Source: Anisodus tanguticus
Taxonomy: Eukaryota; Streptophyta; Magnoliopsida; Solanales; Solanaceae
Direction of reading: 5' to 3'
Length of the DNA stretch: 64,000 bases
NCBI GenBank assembly: GCA_034509755.1
Contig: CM067551.1
Coordinates: forward strand, 18,534,501 to 18,598,500
Below the pieces are notes generated by a model. It searched no databases. It had not been told where the DNA came from and was given only the letters and a program-made list of their open reading frames with translations. Below are positions 1 to 11,600 of this stretch, one piece after another; within the stretch, counting starts at the first letter, position 1, and the number at the start of each line of letters is the position of its first letter. The translations under genes and the position numbers were made by a program.

Positions 1-71
1 TCAAGGAGCATATATCTCATAACATTCTAAGGAAAATTAGTCAGGGATGGCATACACATTGTTATTACCCC

Positions 72-620
72 ATGGTTGTCAATGGTAGAATATGGCTTTT
101 CTTGCATCCTCAACTGAGTGTACAAGTAATGACAACAAAAGAGCAGTATGTTCATTGTAAGGTTGAGCATTCTGCAAACTCTTTCTCAACTTATGTGACT
201 ATTGTATATGCGAAGAATGAGATCCAGGAGAGACTTGGCTTATGGGAGGATCTAAAACAAATAGAGAACATTATTCAAGGTGCTTGGTTAATTTATGGTG
301 ATTTCAACTCTGTTCTATCATATGAGGACAGACTGGGGTCCCCTGTTACTAATTCTGAAACACAAGACTTCAGAGATTGTTTGGATACTTTACAGTCGAC
401 TCCCTTAAAATCAAAAGGTTGACATTTCACTTTTTGTAACAAGCAGCAGCAAGGGGATATAGTATACTCAAGAATTGACTGCGCCCTGGGTAATTTCTAA
501 TGAATCCAGACCAATGGGCATGTAGAGGATGAATTTCTGAATCCTGGTATTTCTGACCACTCTCCCATTCTAATTGAGTATAGACCTTATGTTAATATCC
601 ATCCCAAGCAATTTAAACTT
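72..620 (+). pseudogene. LINE endonuclease (EEP/APE-like) domain, broken
   Basis: The reading frame at 72-422 shows the plant L1 endonuclease pattern, including the GDFN motif (around 298-309) and an EDR motif just after it. The SDHSP motif that carries the C-terminal catalytic histidine appears in another frame around 555-570. In intact elements this domain nicks target DNA to prime reverse transcription. A stop at 420-422 and later frame changes break the domain. Confidence 0.75.
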
Positions 621-1149
621 TTCAAAACTGTGATGAACCACCTTGATTTCAAAGGCATTATTATTTTTATTTGGTCTCAGCACTATAATGATACTAAAAT
701 GTTCAAACTGTGGCAAAAGCTTAAAGCTCCAAAAGGAACCTTAAGAGACCTGAACACTTACATGGCCTCATGTGCTCAGAAATTGCAAACCTCTACAGAG
801 AAGCTGGATATAGTTCAGGCCCATATTGTCACCCATCCAATAGATCAAATTATGATAGAAGAGGAAAAACTGCTAATGTTGGAGATCAACAAATAGAATA
901 TTGTGGAGGAACGGGCCCTAAGACAAAAGTCTAGAGCTACATGGATTTCTTGTGGTGATGCAAACTTTAAGTATTTCCATGCCCAGTGGAAGATTAGAGC
1001 TAGCAGGAATTCTATCACTTTCATAAATAATGCGGCTAGTAACAAACTCACTGATCCTGTGCAGATTGAATCAACATTTGTTTCTTTCTTTATAGAATTG
1101 ATGGGTTCAACAGCTGAGAAGATGCCCTATCCAAACGCTGAGGTGATCA

Positions 1150-2560
1150 GAAAGGGACCTTCTTATCCTACCAGCAAAAGTGTGTACTTATTAAAACTGT
1201 TACTGAGGAAGAGATATTAACTGCCGTGAAATATATGCCCAAAAAGAAAGCACCAGGTGTAGATGATTACCTAGTGGAATTCTTTACTCAGTATTGAAGT
1301 ATTGTGAAGAAAGATATACTATATGTAGTAAAGGAGTTCTTCTCTTCCGGTAAACTTCTGAAATCTTTTAGTTGTACAACTGTTACCCTGGTTCCCAAAA
1401 CTAGTACTCCTACTTTGGTCAAGGATTGTAGACCTATTGCCTAATGTACTAATGTATACAAGATCATCACAAAGGTTTTGAATAACAGGATAAAAGGTGT
1501 AATCAATACTATTGTTAGCCCTTCACAGTCTGCTTTTATTGAATGAACGAGTATTGTTGACAACATTCTCTTCAGTCATGAGGTTCTTAAATGGTACTCT
1601 AGGAAAGGGCTCTCACCTAGATGTGTCATGAAAGTTTACCTCTGGAAAGCATATGATTCCATTGAACGGTGCTTTATTAGAAGTATGCTTATTGAACTTA
1701 GATTTCCCTACAAATTCATTTAATGGGTCATGGAGTGCATCACCACTGTATCTTACTCCCTGGTTATCAATGGTGGTTTCTCACAACCTTTTCCAGGCAA
1801 AAGGGGAATAAGACAAGGAGATCCTATGTCTCCCTATCTTTTTGTCATTGCTATGGAAATTTACAAAGGGAGCTGAATATTTTAGCTACTAGCAGGTTGT
1901 TTCAGTTTCATCCTAGGTGCAAGAAATTGGGTGTCATGCACATATGTTTTGCAGATGATCTCTTGATGTTTTGCAAGGCTGATATTCAATCTATTAAGCT
2001 TCTTCAAGAGACTTTTCAAAGGTTTTCAGCTGCTTCTGGGCTTCAGGCCAACATTGAGAAAAGTTTTATATACATGTCTGGAGTTAAGCTTCATCTAAAG
2101 TCTGAAATATTACAGTTCTTAGGATACTGTGAATGGGAGATCCCCTTTTAAGTACCTAGGAGTGCCCTTATCCTCAGAGAAGCTGACTATACCTCAATGC
2201 ATATCCTTTGTGGAGAAGATTATAAAGAGGATCAAATGCTGATCTGCCAAGCTCCTTTCTTATGCTGGTAGACTTCAACTCATCAAATCAGTGTTCTTTG
2301 GCATTTCAACTTATTGGGCTCAAATTTTCATTTTACCTAAGAGAAACTTGAAGCTTATTGAAGGTGTCTGTAGAACTTTTCTATGGACTGACAATGCAGA
2401 ATTATATAAAAAAGCTCTTGTCTCTTGGGAAAAAGTTTGTCATCCAAAAGCTGCTGGTGGATTAAATATCATGAATCTCATGGTGTGGAACAGAGCTACA
2501 ATTCTTAAGCAATTATGGTATAGCGCTGGAAAGGACTGCTTGTGGATCAGGTGAGTTCAT
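1150..2560 (+). pseudogene. LINE reverse transcriptase domain, broken
   Basis: RT motifs follow in order. Around 1250 there is a KAPGVDD motif; around 1430 DCRPIA; around 1525 SQSAF; around 1815 RQGDPMSPYLF; around 1945 FADDLLMF, where the two aspartates would bind metal. These lie in three frames separated by stops, for example the TGA after the block near 1296 and the TAA near 1442. This is family-level recognition of a non-LTR RT. The open stretch at 1723-2151 is only one intact piece of it. Confidence 0.8.
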
Positions 2561-2754
2561 ATTTAATATATGAAGCAAAGGCCTTTTGATACTTGTGACA
2601 TCCCTGGGAATGCCACTTGGGTCATCAGGAAGATTTTTGAGTCTAGAAAGTACATCCTGCAAGCACCAACAATGCAAGGGACCCTCTAAGCAAACTTGAT
2701 TCCATGGTTGTGCACAACAGGTTCTAAATTAGGAAGCTTTATTATTCTTTACTG

Positions 2755-3270
2755 TTGGTGCACCCTAAGGTTCCCTGGAAAAGCCTTGTACATCATCACA
2801 ATGTTCATCCTAGACACAAGTTCATCTTATGGCTTGTTGTCATGAAAAGGCTTGCAATTATTGAAAGGTTGCTGAATTTTGGCATACAAGTCCCTCCTAC
2901 ATGTGTGTTCTGTAATACAGCTGATGAGACCCTAGATCACTTGTTCTTTACCCGTGGTATTGTTAAAGCTCTTTGGCAGAGATTACTTGTTTGGTTGGGG
3001 TTTCAAAGACCTATAGGGACTTGGCATGAAGAAGTTATGTTGACTAGCAGATGAGCAAACAGAAAGTCTGGAAAATGAGCAATTCTTAATACTGTCTTTG
3101 CTATGCTAGTGGCTGTCATATGGACGGAGAGGAATATGCTGAGACTCCAACAGGGGAGATATTCTGCATATAGAGTGTGCAAGGAAATTGCTATCTTTGT
3201 GCACATCAGAGGGGCAAACTTGAAGAAATGGCAGGGCCTACTCCAACAAATAAACTCTGTGCCATGAATT
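2755..3270 (+). pseudogene. zf-RVT zinc-binding domain of the LINE
   Basis: The frame 2755-3054 has the plant zf-RVT arrangement: a W/L-rich start, CVFCN (two cysteines), then DETLDHLFF and a second W-rich block (KALWQRLL). This domain normally sits C-terminal to the RT in plant L1 ORF2. The frame stops at 3052-3054, and recognisable C-terminal residues continue in another frame to about 3265. Confidence 0.7.
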
Positions 3271-3515
3271 GATATCCAGCAGCTACAAAAGACAACAGAC
3301 TTCCTGGTTGCTTATAGTGTCATGTAGTTAGCTTGGGTCTGGTTCTTTTTTTGTTATGATTTTGAAGTGTAATAGTTGCTAAGTGCAGTCTTGTGATGCA
3401 TAGTAACCTAGCTTAGGTATAGTCAGGTCAAGATTGAGAAACAGATGGTCAGCTTTGTTTAGTTTTGTAAATATCACTTTTGGTTGAATAAAAATGTTTC
3501 TTTCCCAAAAATTAT

Positions 3516-4050
3516 ATTCCTAAGTAAATGAAAATAAGGATAAAAGATTCCCTTAATTAGTGGGCTTTTATGTAGCTACCTAATATTATGAACAGGAATG
3601 ATTCTAAAGGACGAGATGTGCTTTTCCCAAACTCGAACGAATTTAAATTGCTTTTAGTCAAAGATTTAAAATAGCAATGTCGAAATTCTGTACCAACTTA
3701 CCATGTTCGCGACTAGTAATAACTTTATTTAAAAGCTGTATCATAAATACTGGGATTTCTTTTGTTGGTTGATTCGTCAAATTGCTATTGGATTATTTCA
3801 TAGTCACAGTTAGTTTCACAAAGCTGAGAGTTTTTCAAGCCTACAAGATTTTTCAAAACATTAACAAAGAAAGAACAAGTGAATTCGATAAATGTTTCTA
3901 AATCTAATTTACTAAGTTGATTGACAGTTGGCACTTGGCACTTGGCACTTGGCACTTGGCACATTGAATTTTCATCATATCCTGTATTCTAAAAGTTTTG
4001 AAGAATCTTAAACTTGAAGGGGAGCCTTAGAGTAACAATCCTAAATTTGA
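3516..4050. other. A+T-rich intergenic DNA, no gene seen
   Basis: No coding region or RNA gene was recognised. The only structured part is a short tandem heptamer at 3928-3962. Confidence 0.5.
3928..3962 (+). repeat. Tandem heptamer TTGGCAC x5
   Basis: Five uninterrupted copies of TTGGCAC. This is a simple minisatellite, probably length-polymorphic between plants. Confidence 0.9.
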
Positions 4051-4225
4051 AGAGGAGTCTTGGAGTAACTGGTAAAGTTGTTGTAATGTGGTCAAGAGGT
4101 CACGGTTCAAGTCGTGGAAACAGTTTCTTGCGAAATGTAGGGTAAGATTGCGTATAATAGACTCTTGTGATCCGACCCTTCTCCGGACCCTGCGCATAGC
4201 GGGAGCTTAGTGTATCGTACTGTCC
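4051..4225 (+). mobile_element. Solanaceae tRNA-derived SINE (TS/SolS type)
   Basis: The segment starts with an A-box-like head (GGAGTAACTGGTAAAGTTG near 4062-4080) and carries a B-box-like GGTTCAAGTCG at about 4103-4113, the internal pol III promoter of tRNA-derived SINEs. It continues with the characteristic body: GGAAACAG, GCGTATAATAGAC, CTCCGGACCCTGCGCATAGC, GGGAGCTTAGTG. I recognise this as the common Solanaceae SINE body. A diverged copy of the head lies just upstream (4015-4036). No clear target duplication was found. Confidence 0.85.
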
Positions 4226-4783
4226 ATGGAGAAATCCTAAGCTTGGTTTCAAGGTATTGGCAAGAATTGGATTCGATCTCAAAGCTTCCTAATCTACGGC
4301 TGAACCACATACAATATAACTAACCTCTTGATTTAACCCTTTCCGGCAAATTAAGAGCGCAAACATATTTGCTAATTTGGGAAGATACTCTCGAAGATAT
4401 GAATTTCTTTTCCTGACAGACTTAAATCATATACCTTACAAAGATTTATAAGAATTTTTTCTTATACTTTCCATTGTACCAACTCTTTTTTTAAGTGCAA
4501 CTGAAAATGTTAAATACGTATTAATAGAGTGAAGATTAACATATAAGTTATACGTACTAGTAAACTTATGAAAGTCGAAACTTGAAAGAATTGAACAAAA
4601 ACTAAATTGTATCAGCAAGAAATATGATATGATAGATGAATTTCTTTTACCTTCAACCAAAAGTATTAAATTCAAATCATGAGAATGAAAAAAAATCTTG
4701 GTAGAAAACGATATCACCTATAATGAATCATTAGAATATGAGGCAAATTTGGATTATTAGTGCCCGTAAGTATCGAATATGAT

Positions 4784-5058
4784 CAGAGGTGAATCTAGGA
4801 TTTCAAGAGGGTTCACCATTGCTTTTAAGATAAAATATAGAATAAAAGCAAAAAAAACGTGCAAAAGCTTGGGTTTGATCTCGAGATCTTGGGAAAATAA
4901 ATACAAGCACAAACCAGGGCTCCACTTAGCCTAGTTTTAGCATGTGTTCCTTTAGTTAATATTAGTTATATTTTCATAATTATACACATAATATATCGAG
5001 TTTAGTCGACTGACGATGTGTTCACATGATCCAAAATTTGTACATAAATTCGCCTTTG
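4784..5058. mobile_element. hAT-type MITE with perfect 8-bp target duplication
   Basis: The ends are CAGAGGTGAATCTA and, read inward from the right, CAAAGGCGAATTTA (11 of 14 identical). The element is flanked on both sides by AATATGAT (4776-4783 and 5059-5066). An 8-bp duplication is the hAT hallmark. The 275-bp interior has no coding potential, so this is a non-autonomous element. Confidence 0.85.
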
Positions 5059-5088
5059 AATATGATGGTTAAAAAAATGAAAAACGTA

Positions 5089-5343
5089 CTCTTTTCGTTT
5101 CATAATAAGTGGTATTTTTAGCTTATACACATTCCTTAAGAAATTTTTTACTCATAGAAAATTATGAATGTTTTTACTAAATTACCCTTAATTAATGCCT
5201 AGAAAAAAACTTTTTAATAATTCTTAATTATGTGAATAAGACTAATTTTGAAAGAATAAAGCCAATTTCTTCTTAAAATTTTAAAATACCACTTTTTAAA
5301 AATAAAATAAAAATCTAAAACATCATTTATTTAGAAACCGAAG
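5089..5343. mobile_element. Stowaway-like (Tc1/mariner) MITE
   Basis: About 255 bp, A+T-rich, flanked by TA (5087-5088 and 5344-5345). The left end is CTCTTTTCGTTTCATAATAA and the right end, read inward, is CTTCGGTTTCTAAATAA. These match the Stowaway pattern of CTCCCTCCGTTTC-type inverted ends with a TA target site. It ends about 330 bp upstream of the VAP start codon, so it could lie in that gene's promoter region. Confidence 0.75.
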
Positions 5344-5673
5344 TAAAAGTAAAGAAACAAAAAGAAAAACAGAAAAGGGGGAGCCCAAGAGGGAAAAAGC
5401 AACTGATGAAAATGAACCAATGAGAAGAAGCATATTATAATTAAGATATCAACATTTATTTGAAGAGAGCCAAACCAACAACAGCAACAACTGTGTCACA
5501 CTCCCCATACACATTATGACAACAACCCATCATTCCCACGCTATGTAGTAACTCGCATCCTATGCACCCTCCACCCCCCACCCCACAACCACTCCTAAAT
5601 GCTCTCTCATTCACTAGCAAAAATTGTACAACAAGAAAATCAAAGTGCCTAGCTAACAGAGCAAGAACAAACA

Positions 5674-8600
5674 ATGGCACTTGCTAATGAAAAATCTACA
5701 TCTGATGGAAAGATTTGGGGACTTTGTAAACATCAATTTTGGCATTCAACTAGTAGCTCAGTGGCTGCTTCTTCCTCTTCTATTGCTTCTTCATCTTCTT
5801 ATTTTAGGCAACAACAGCAACATAATGGCATTTCTGAGGATCATCATTCTAATGTTCATGATTCCTTTAAGGTTTCTTCTGTAGCTAAATCATTTCTTCC
5901 AACTCGGCGTAGGCTCAGCCTTGATCCACAAAACAAACTCTATTTTCCATGTATGTTCTTAATTTTGGCTCTTTTGTTTTCTTGATTTTTTGTTGATTTT
6001 TTTTTTTTGGCTATACCCATCTAATTGTTTTTCATGAATTAGATCACACCCACTTTGATATGATGTTTTGTGTTTTCTATTGCATAATTGGTTGATATCT
6101 AATCACATAGGTAATTTGATCAGTTATTTTGCTACTTCATCAGTGCCTTAGTTTTCATTTTAGTGGTATTAAAAAGAATGTCTTTTTCTATATTTGGTTA
6201 CTCTCTAACTCCAATGTTTTACCTGGCTTGTTTAAGATCAGAAGATTCAAAGGGCGCTTAGTACATTATACAAATCATTAGTTTAAGATCACAAGATTCG
6301 TAAATCTTCCTTATTTTCTTAAATTTCATAACTAGTTAAACTAAGACACTAAAATTGACGGAGGGGGTACTTTTCTATTGCTAATTTGGATTTAATACTA
6401 GAAAGAAAGTTTCATGCATTACTTTTGTTTTTACCGATGAAATGAGATGTTGATTTGTGATCCTGGTATGGTATTTATTTACATAATGCTACTTCACCAG
6501 GAGTATACTTATGTTTATAAATTTAATAGCCTAATATTAACTATATTAACTACAGTAATTCGTAATTCTGTTTTGTGCTATGTTTTGGATGAAACTTGAC
6601 TAGTATTTAGTAGTAGCAAAAGTAGTAATGATAATTCTTATGTCTTAACGGCTGACTTTCTATTTTTGCTTATTTTTTCGTTTCTATGTTTATTTATTGG
6701 ATTATGCTTATTCTGTTTTTATCCCTTTGAAGATGAGCCTGGCAAACAAGTCAAGAGTGCTATTAGAATTAAGAACATTAGCAAGAATCCTGTCGCTTTC
6801 AAGGTACATTACCATTTACTACTAGCCTCATTGTCCTGTTATTTTCTTGTTTTGGTGGTCCTAACCGTTGCTGCTTTATGTTTTCTGATGTGAAATGTGC
6901 TTAGTACCTAATACTCGTTATGTCAATAGCATAATCTCCATAATTAGTGCAACAAGTCACTTTAATTCCCCATTAGGCCAACTTTCCTTAGTTGGGCGCT
7001 AATAATACTAATGCTTTATAGACAATTTGTTTAAAGGTAGGCCTTTTTATGTTAATTTAATAGTAAGTCTGCATACTGAAGATTAAAATGATGATGAATC
7101 GTGGTTAGTGGAAACATTCATTATTACGAGATCTGCATCACTATGGAAGGTGATTTTGGATCTTCCTGTTAAACAGAGCAATATACCCGTGATATACACT
7201 CAATGTACAGAAGTGTATATCACGGGCAATGCAGTGGTGTTTCGGCAGTGGGCTTTCCAGCAGCCCAAACCCAGCAGTATGGCTGAGGCCCAGCACGGTA
7301 CAGTGGCCTACAGGAAGTGTAGGATATTGTATATTAGGAAAGTAAATTTATTGTATATTGTAGTGTATTTGTTACCTAAATTAGGATTATACACTTACCA
7401 TAATTGTATAGTTAGAATTATGGTAGAATAAGATTTTAGGAATAGGATTTTTTTATTTTGTAACTTGTATATATACCTTCTCAATTAATGAAAATAATCA
7501 AGGGGATTATTTCTTTCATGGTATCAAGAGACTAGGTCTTACAAAAAAATTCTCTCCCAAATTTTGTACCATTCTCGGCCGAACCCCCCCCCCCCCCTCG
7601 GGTTTCTCTTCCGACATTCGCCTTCCGCTCTCAAAATCTCTCTTACTATTCCCAAATTTCCCCTCCTTTGTTCTTTCAATAAGTTTAAGAACAATTATCA
7701 TCCTGCCCTCATGGTTTCTAACGTCAAGAACATTATCCCTATTGTGCTTGAGATGGAAAACGTCCAATATGCGACATGGGCAGAATTGTTTAAAATTCAC
7801 GCTATCTCCCATCAAGTTATTCATCACATCATTCCTCCCGCTACACCTCTTCCCGCGGAGGATCCTCAGTTATGGATTACTCTTGATGCTACCGTTCTCC
7901 CACTATTTCGATTGACCTTTTACAGACGATTATTGAGCCGGATACCACGGCTATGGCTACCTGGAATAGATTGCGTGACATATTCCAAGATAACAAACAT
8001 TCACGTGTCGTCACACTCAAGCAGGAATTCTCTCTAGTTCGCATGGAAGAATTTCCAAACGTCTCTGCATATTGCAAGAAACTCAAGGAGTTGGCGGATC
8101 AACTCCGTAATGTTGGCGCACCTGTAACAAATAATCGTCTGGTTCTACAATTGGTTGCCGGCCTTTCGGAGGCCTATAATGGTGTGGGAACTCTCCTTCG
8201 TCAAAGCAACCCTCTTTCCGCCTTTTATCAAGCCCGCTCCATGCTTACTTTGGAAGAAGCCAGTTTGGCTAAAAAGGCGGCTACCGGAGCAAGCCCCGTC
8301 GTCATGATGACATCCTCCCCAAGTTCTTCGGGTTTTGTTGATAATTCGGGCCAAAACCATACTCATGGTGGCGGCAAAAATAATCGTAAGAATAATAACA
8401 AAAACCACGGGGGCAAACGCGGCGGTTCCTGTGGTGGTTCTCGGCGGTCAGCAAGCAGGCAGTGGGTCCCGTCCAGTAAACAGTGGCCCACCACCCTCCT
8501 GGTCCCAGCAGTGGGGCCCATGGCAGTGGGCCGTGGGCCAGCAGCCCCTACTTTCCAGCAACTACCGGCGACGGTGGGGCGGCCGGCCTTTCGGCCCAAC

Positions 8601-11600
8601 AATCGCAGTGGCGGCCCACCGGCCGCGTGGCCTAGTAACGCCGCCTCCGGCGGCTACGGCCCGCCCGGTCCCGTCCTGGAATACTTGGACCCCGACCTCC
8701 GCAAGCCCACCACGCAGCAGGCCCCACTCCGACCGATATCGAGGCCGCGATGCACATATTGGGTTTGACTCAACCGGACCCAAATTGGTATATGGACACC
8801 GGTGCCACTACCCACACGACTTCCGATTCAGGTACTCTCATCTTATTCCAATTTGAGCAACCCTCGGGGTATAATTGTTGGTAATGACAACTCTATTCCA
8901 ATTCAGGGTTATGGTCAGAAAACGTTGCCTCCCCCAATCCACCCCTTATCTTGAAAAATACTTTACATGCCCCAAAATTGATTAAAAAATTAGTGTATGT
9001 CCGAAAGTTCATCACTGACAATTCCGTTTCTGTTGAATTTGATCCGTTTGGTTTCTCTGTGAGGGATTTCAAGACGGGGAGTCATATCATGCCCGGTTTC
9101 AGTCCATCGAGTCAATCTTTGCCATCAGCCTTTGCAGTCATTTCTCCTTCCTTGTGGCATGCCCGCCTTGGTCATCCGGGATCCTCTATTTTATCAGCTT
9201 TAGATAAAAATAGTTTTATTTCGTGTAAGGGTACGAGTCGTACTCCAATTTGTCAATCTTGTTCGTTAGGAAAAATTGTTAAGTTATCATTTTTAGACTC
9301 AAATTCTCATACTTCAATGCCTTTTGATATTATTTATAGCGACCTATGGACGTCTCCTGTTCTTAGTTCGTTGGGTCATCGATATTATGTTCTCTTTTTA
9401 GATGATTATTCTAAATTTTTGTAGACGTTTCCAATTGCGAATAAATCACAAGTGTTTTCAGTCTTCCTAAAATTTAGAGCGTTTATTCGTACCCAATTCG
9501 AAAGAGAATAAAAAATATTCAATGTGATAATGGGAAAGAGTATGACAATAGGGAGTTTCGGGAGTTCTGTGCTAATAATGAGATCAATTTTCTTTTTTCG
9601 TGTCCTCATACATCTTCACAAAATGGGAAAGCCGAACGCAAAATTCGTTCCATAAATAACATTGTCCGAACTCTCTTAATTCATGCTTCCATACCCCCAT
9701 ATTTTTGGCATCATGTTCTATAAATGGCCACATATCTCCTTAACATAATTCATTCCAAAGGTCTAACATATTCTTCCCCCCTCCAAATCTTATATAATAA
9801 GAACCTGTCTTATTCTCATCTTCGGGTCTTTGGGTGCTTGTGTTATCCGTTATTCCCATCCACCACATTTAACAAACTCCAGGCTCGGTCTACTCCGTGT
9901 GTGTTTTTGGGTTATCCGTCTAATCATCGTGGTTACAAATGCTTTGATTTATCCTCCAAGAAAATCATAATTAATCGCCATGTCATTTTTAATGAAACCC
10001 AATTTCCTTTTACGAAAGTTCATATTCTCGAGCCTAGTTCGTATAATTTTTTGGATGACCAAATATCCCCGTATATTATTCGACATTTTTCGGACATCTC
10101 CCGCACCCAAAACTCTCCAGCGGGCCCACTGCCCGATGGTCCCACTGGCACGTCTCGATCGAAGCGCCCGGTCCTCTCACCGGGCCGCGGTGATTGGGCT
10201 CATCCACCCCACCACTAGAACCGGTCCGGTCCCGATTACGTTCTCGGCCCGCCTTCGCGTCCGGTTTTGAGCCGGCGGGCCCACCGCTCCGCCGCCGGTC
10301 CATCCCGAGCCTAGCAAATTTCTAAAATTCACTCAATTCTCCATCGAGTCATAGACCGGTCACTCGTAGTCAGCGGGGTATTTTTACACTTAGAAGACAT
10401 TTTAATTTACATTCTAATGTCTCCAAATCCCCCTTTCCCCGTAATCTGTGTCTACCTTAAACGATCCGAATTGGAAAATTGCTATGACTGATGAATATAA
10501 TGCTCTTATTGATAATAAGACGTGGGAGTTGGTACCCCGTCCATATGGTATTAATGTTATCAGGTCTATGTGGATTTTTGCTCATAAGAAGAATTCCGAT
10601 GGGTCCTTTGCTTGACATAAGGCGCGACTTGTGGGTGATGGTAAGACTCAGCAGGTTGGGATAGATTGTGGGGAGACGTTTAGTCCGGTGGTCAAGCCGG
10701 CTACCATTCGCACTGTGCTTAGCCTGGCTCTTTCTAAGGCATGGCCTATTCATCAGTTGGATGTCAAGAATGCTTTCCTACATGGTGATCTCAAGGAAAC
10801 AGTATATATGCATCAGCCGTTGGGGTTCAGGGATCCTAACCGTCCTCATCATGTCTGTTTGTTGAAAAAGTCCTTATATGGGCTTAAGCAGTCTCCGCGG
10901 GCCTAGTATACGAGGTTTGATGACTATGTTTCGACAATTGGGTTCACTCACAGCAGGTCAGATAATTCCTTGTTCATCTACCGTCGTGGTTCGTCCTTGG
11001 CCTACATTCTGTTGTATGTGGATGATATCATTTTGACGGCCTCTTCCGATGCCTTACGCCAGTCTATCATGAACATGCTCAGCTCTGAGTTTGCTATGAA
11101 AGACTTAGGGCCCTTGAGTTACTTTTTGGGGATTGTAGTCAAGCGTCATTCAAATGGTTTGTTCTTGTCTCAACGAAAGTATGCAGCTGAGATCATCGAG
11201 AGGGCTGGGATGTCATCCTGTAAGTCCACTTCCACTCCAGTTGATACGAAGCCCAAGCTTAGTGTCGCGGTCGGTGCACCTTACGAGGATCCGACCCGCT
11301 ATCGCAGTCTTGCAGGGGCCCTACAGTATCTTACTTTTACGAGACCGGATATTACGTATGCCGTCCAGCATGTGTGTTTATTCATGCATGATCCTAGAAT
11401 TGAGCACATGAATGCAATCAAGCGCATCATTCGGTATATTCCTTCCTCGCCATCCACACTTGTCTCATACACAGACGCTGATTGGGGTGGTTGTCCAGAC
11501 ACCAGACGGTCGACGTCTGGCTATTGTATGTTCCTTGACAACAACTTGGTCTCCTGGTTTGCGAAGCGTCAGGCGACTCTATCCCGCTCAAGTGCCGAGG

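Larger units (their letters stand above)
1..3515 (+). mobile_element. L1-type LINE (non-LTR retrotransposon), decayed, 5' end outside window
   Basis: Fragments in several frames read in the order endonuclease, reverse transcriptase, zf-RVT zinc-binding domain, which is the layout of ORF2 in plant L1-clade LINEs. The left end is missing or lies outside the window. Stop codons and frameshifts occur throughout, so the copy cannot encode a working protein. The coding part ends near 3270. A non-coding tail runs to about 3515, closing with an A-rich stretch. No target-site duplication could be set because the 5' end is absent. Confidence 0.85.

Noticed and set aside
4100..4310. Reverse-strand open frames and a tRNA-like B box
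   Set aside because: The region is a tRNA-derived SINE; no cloverleaf can be drawn and the frames are not conserved coding.
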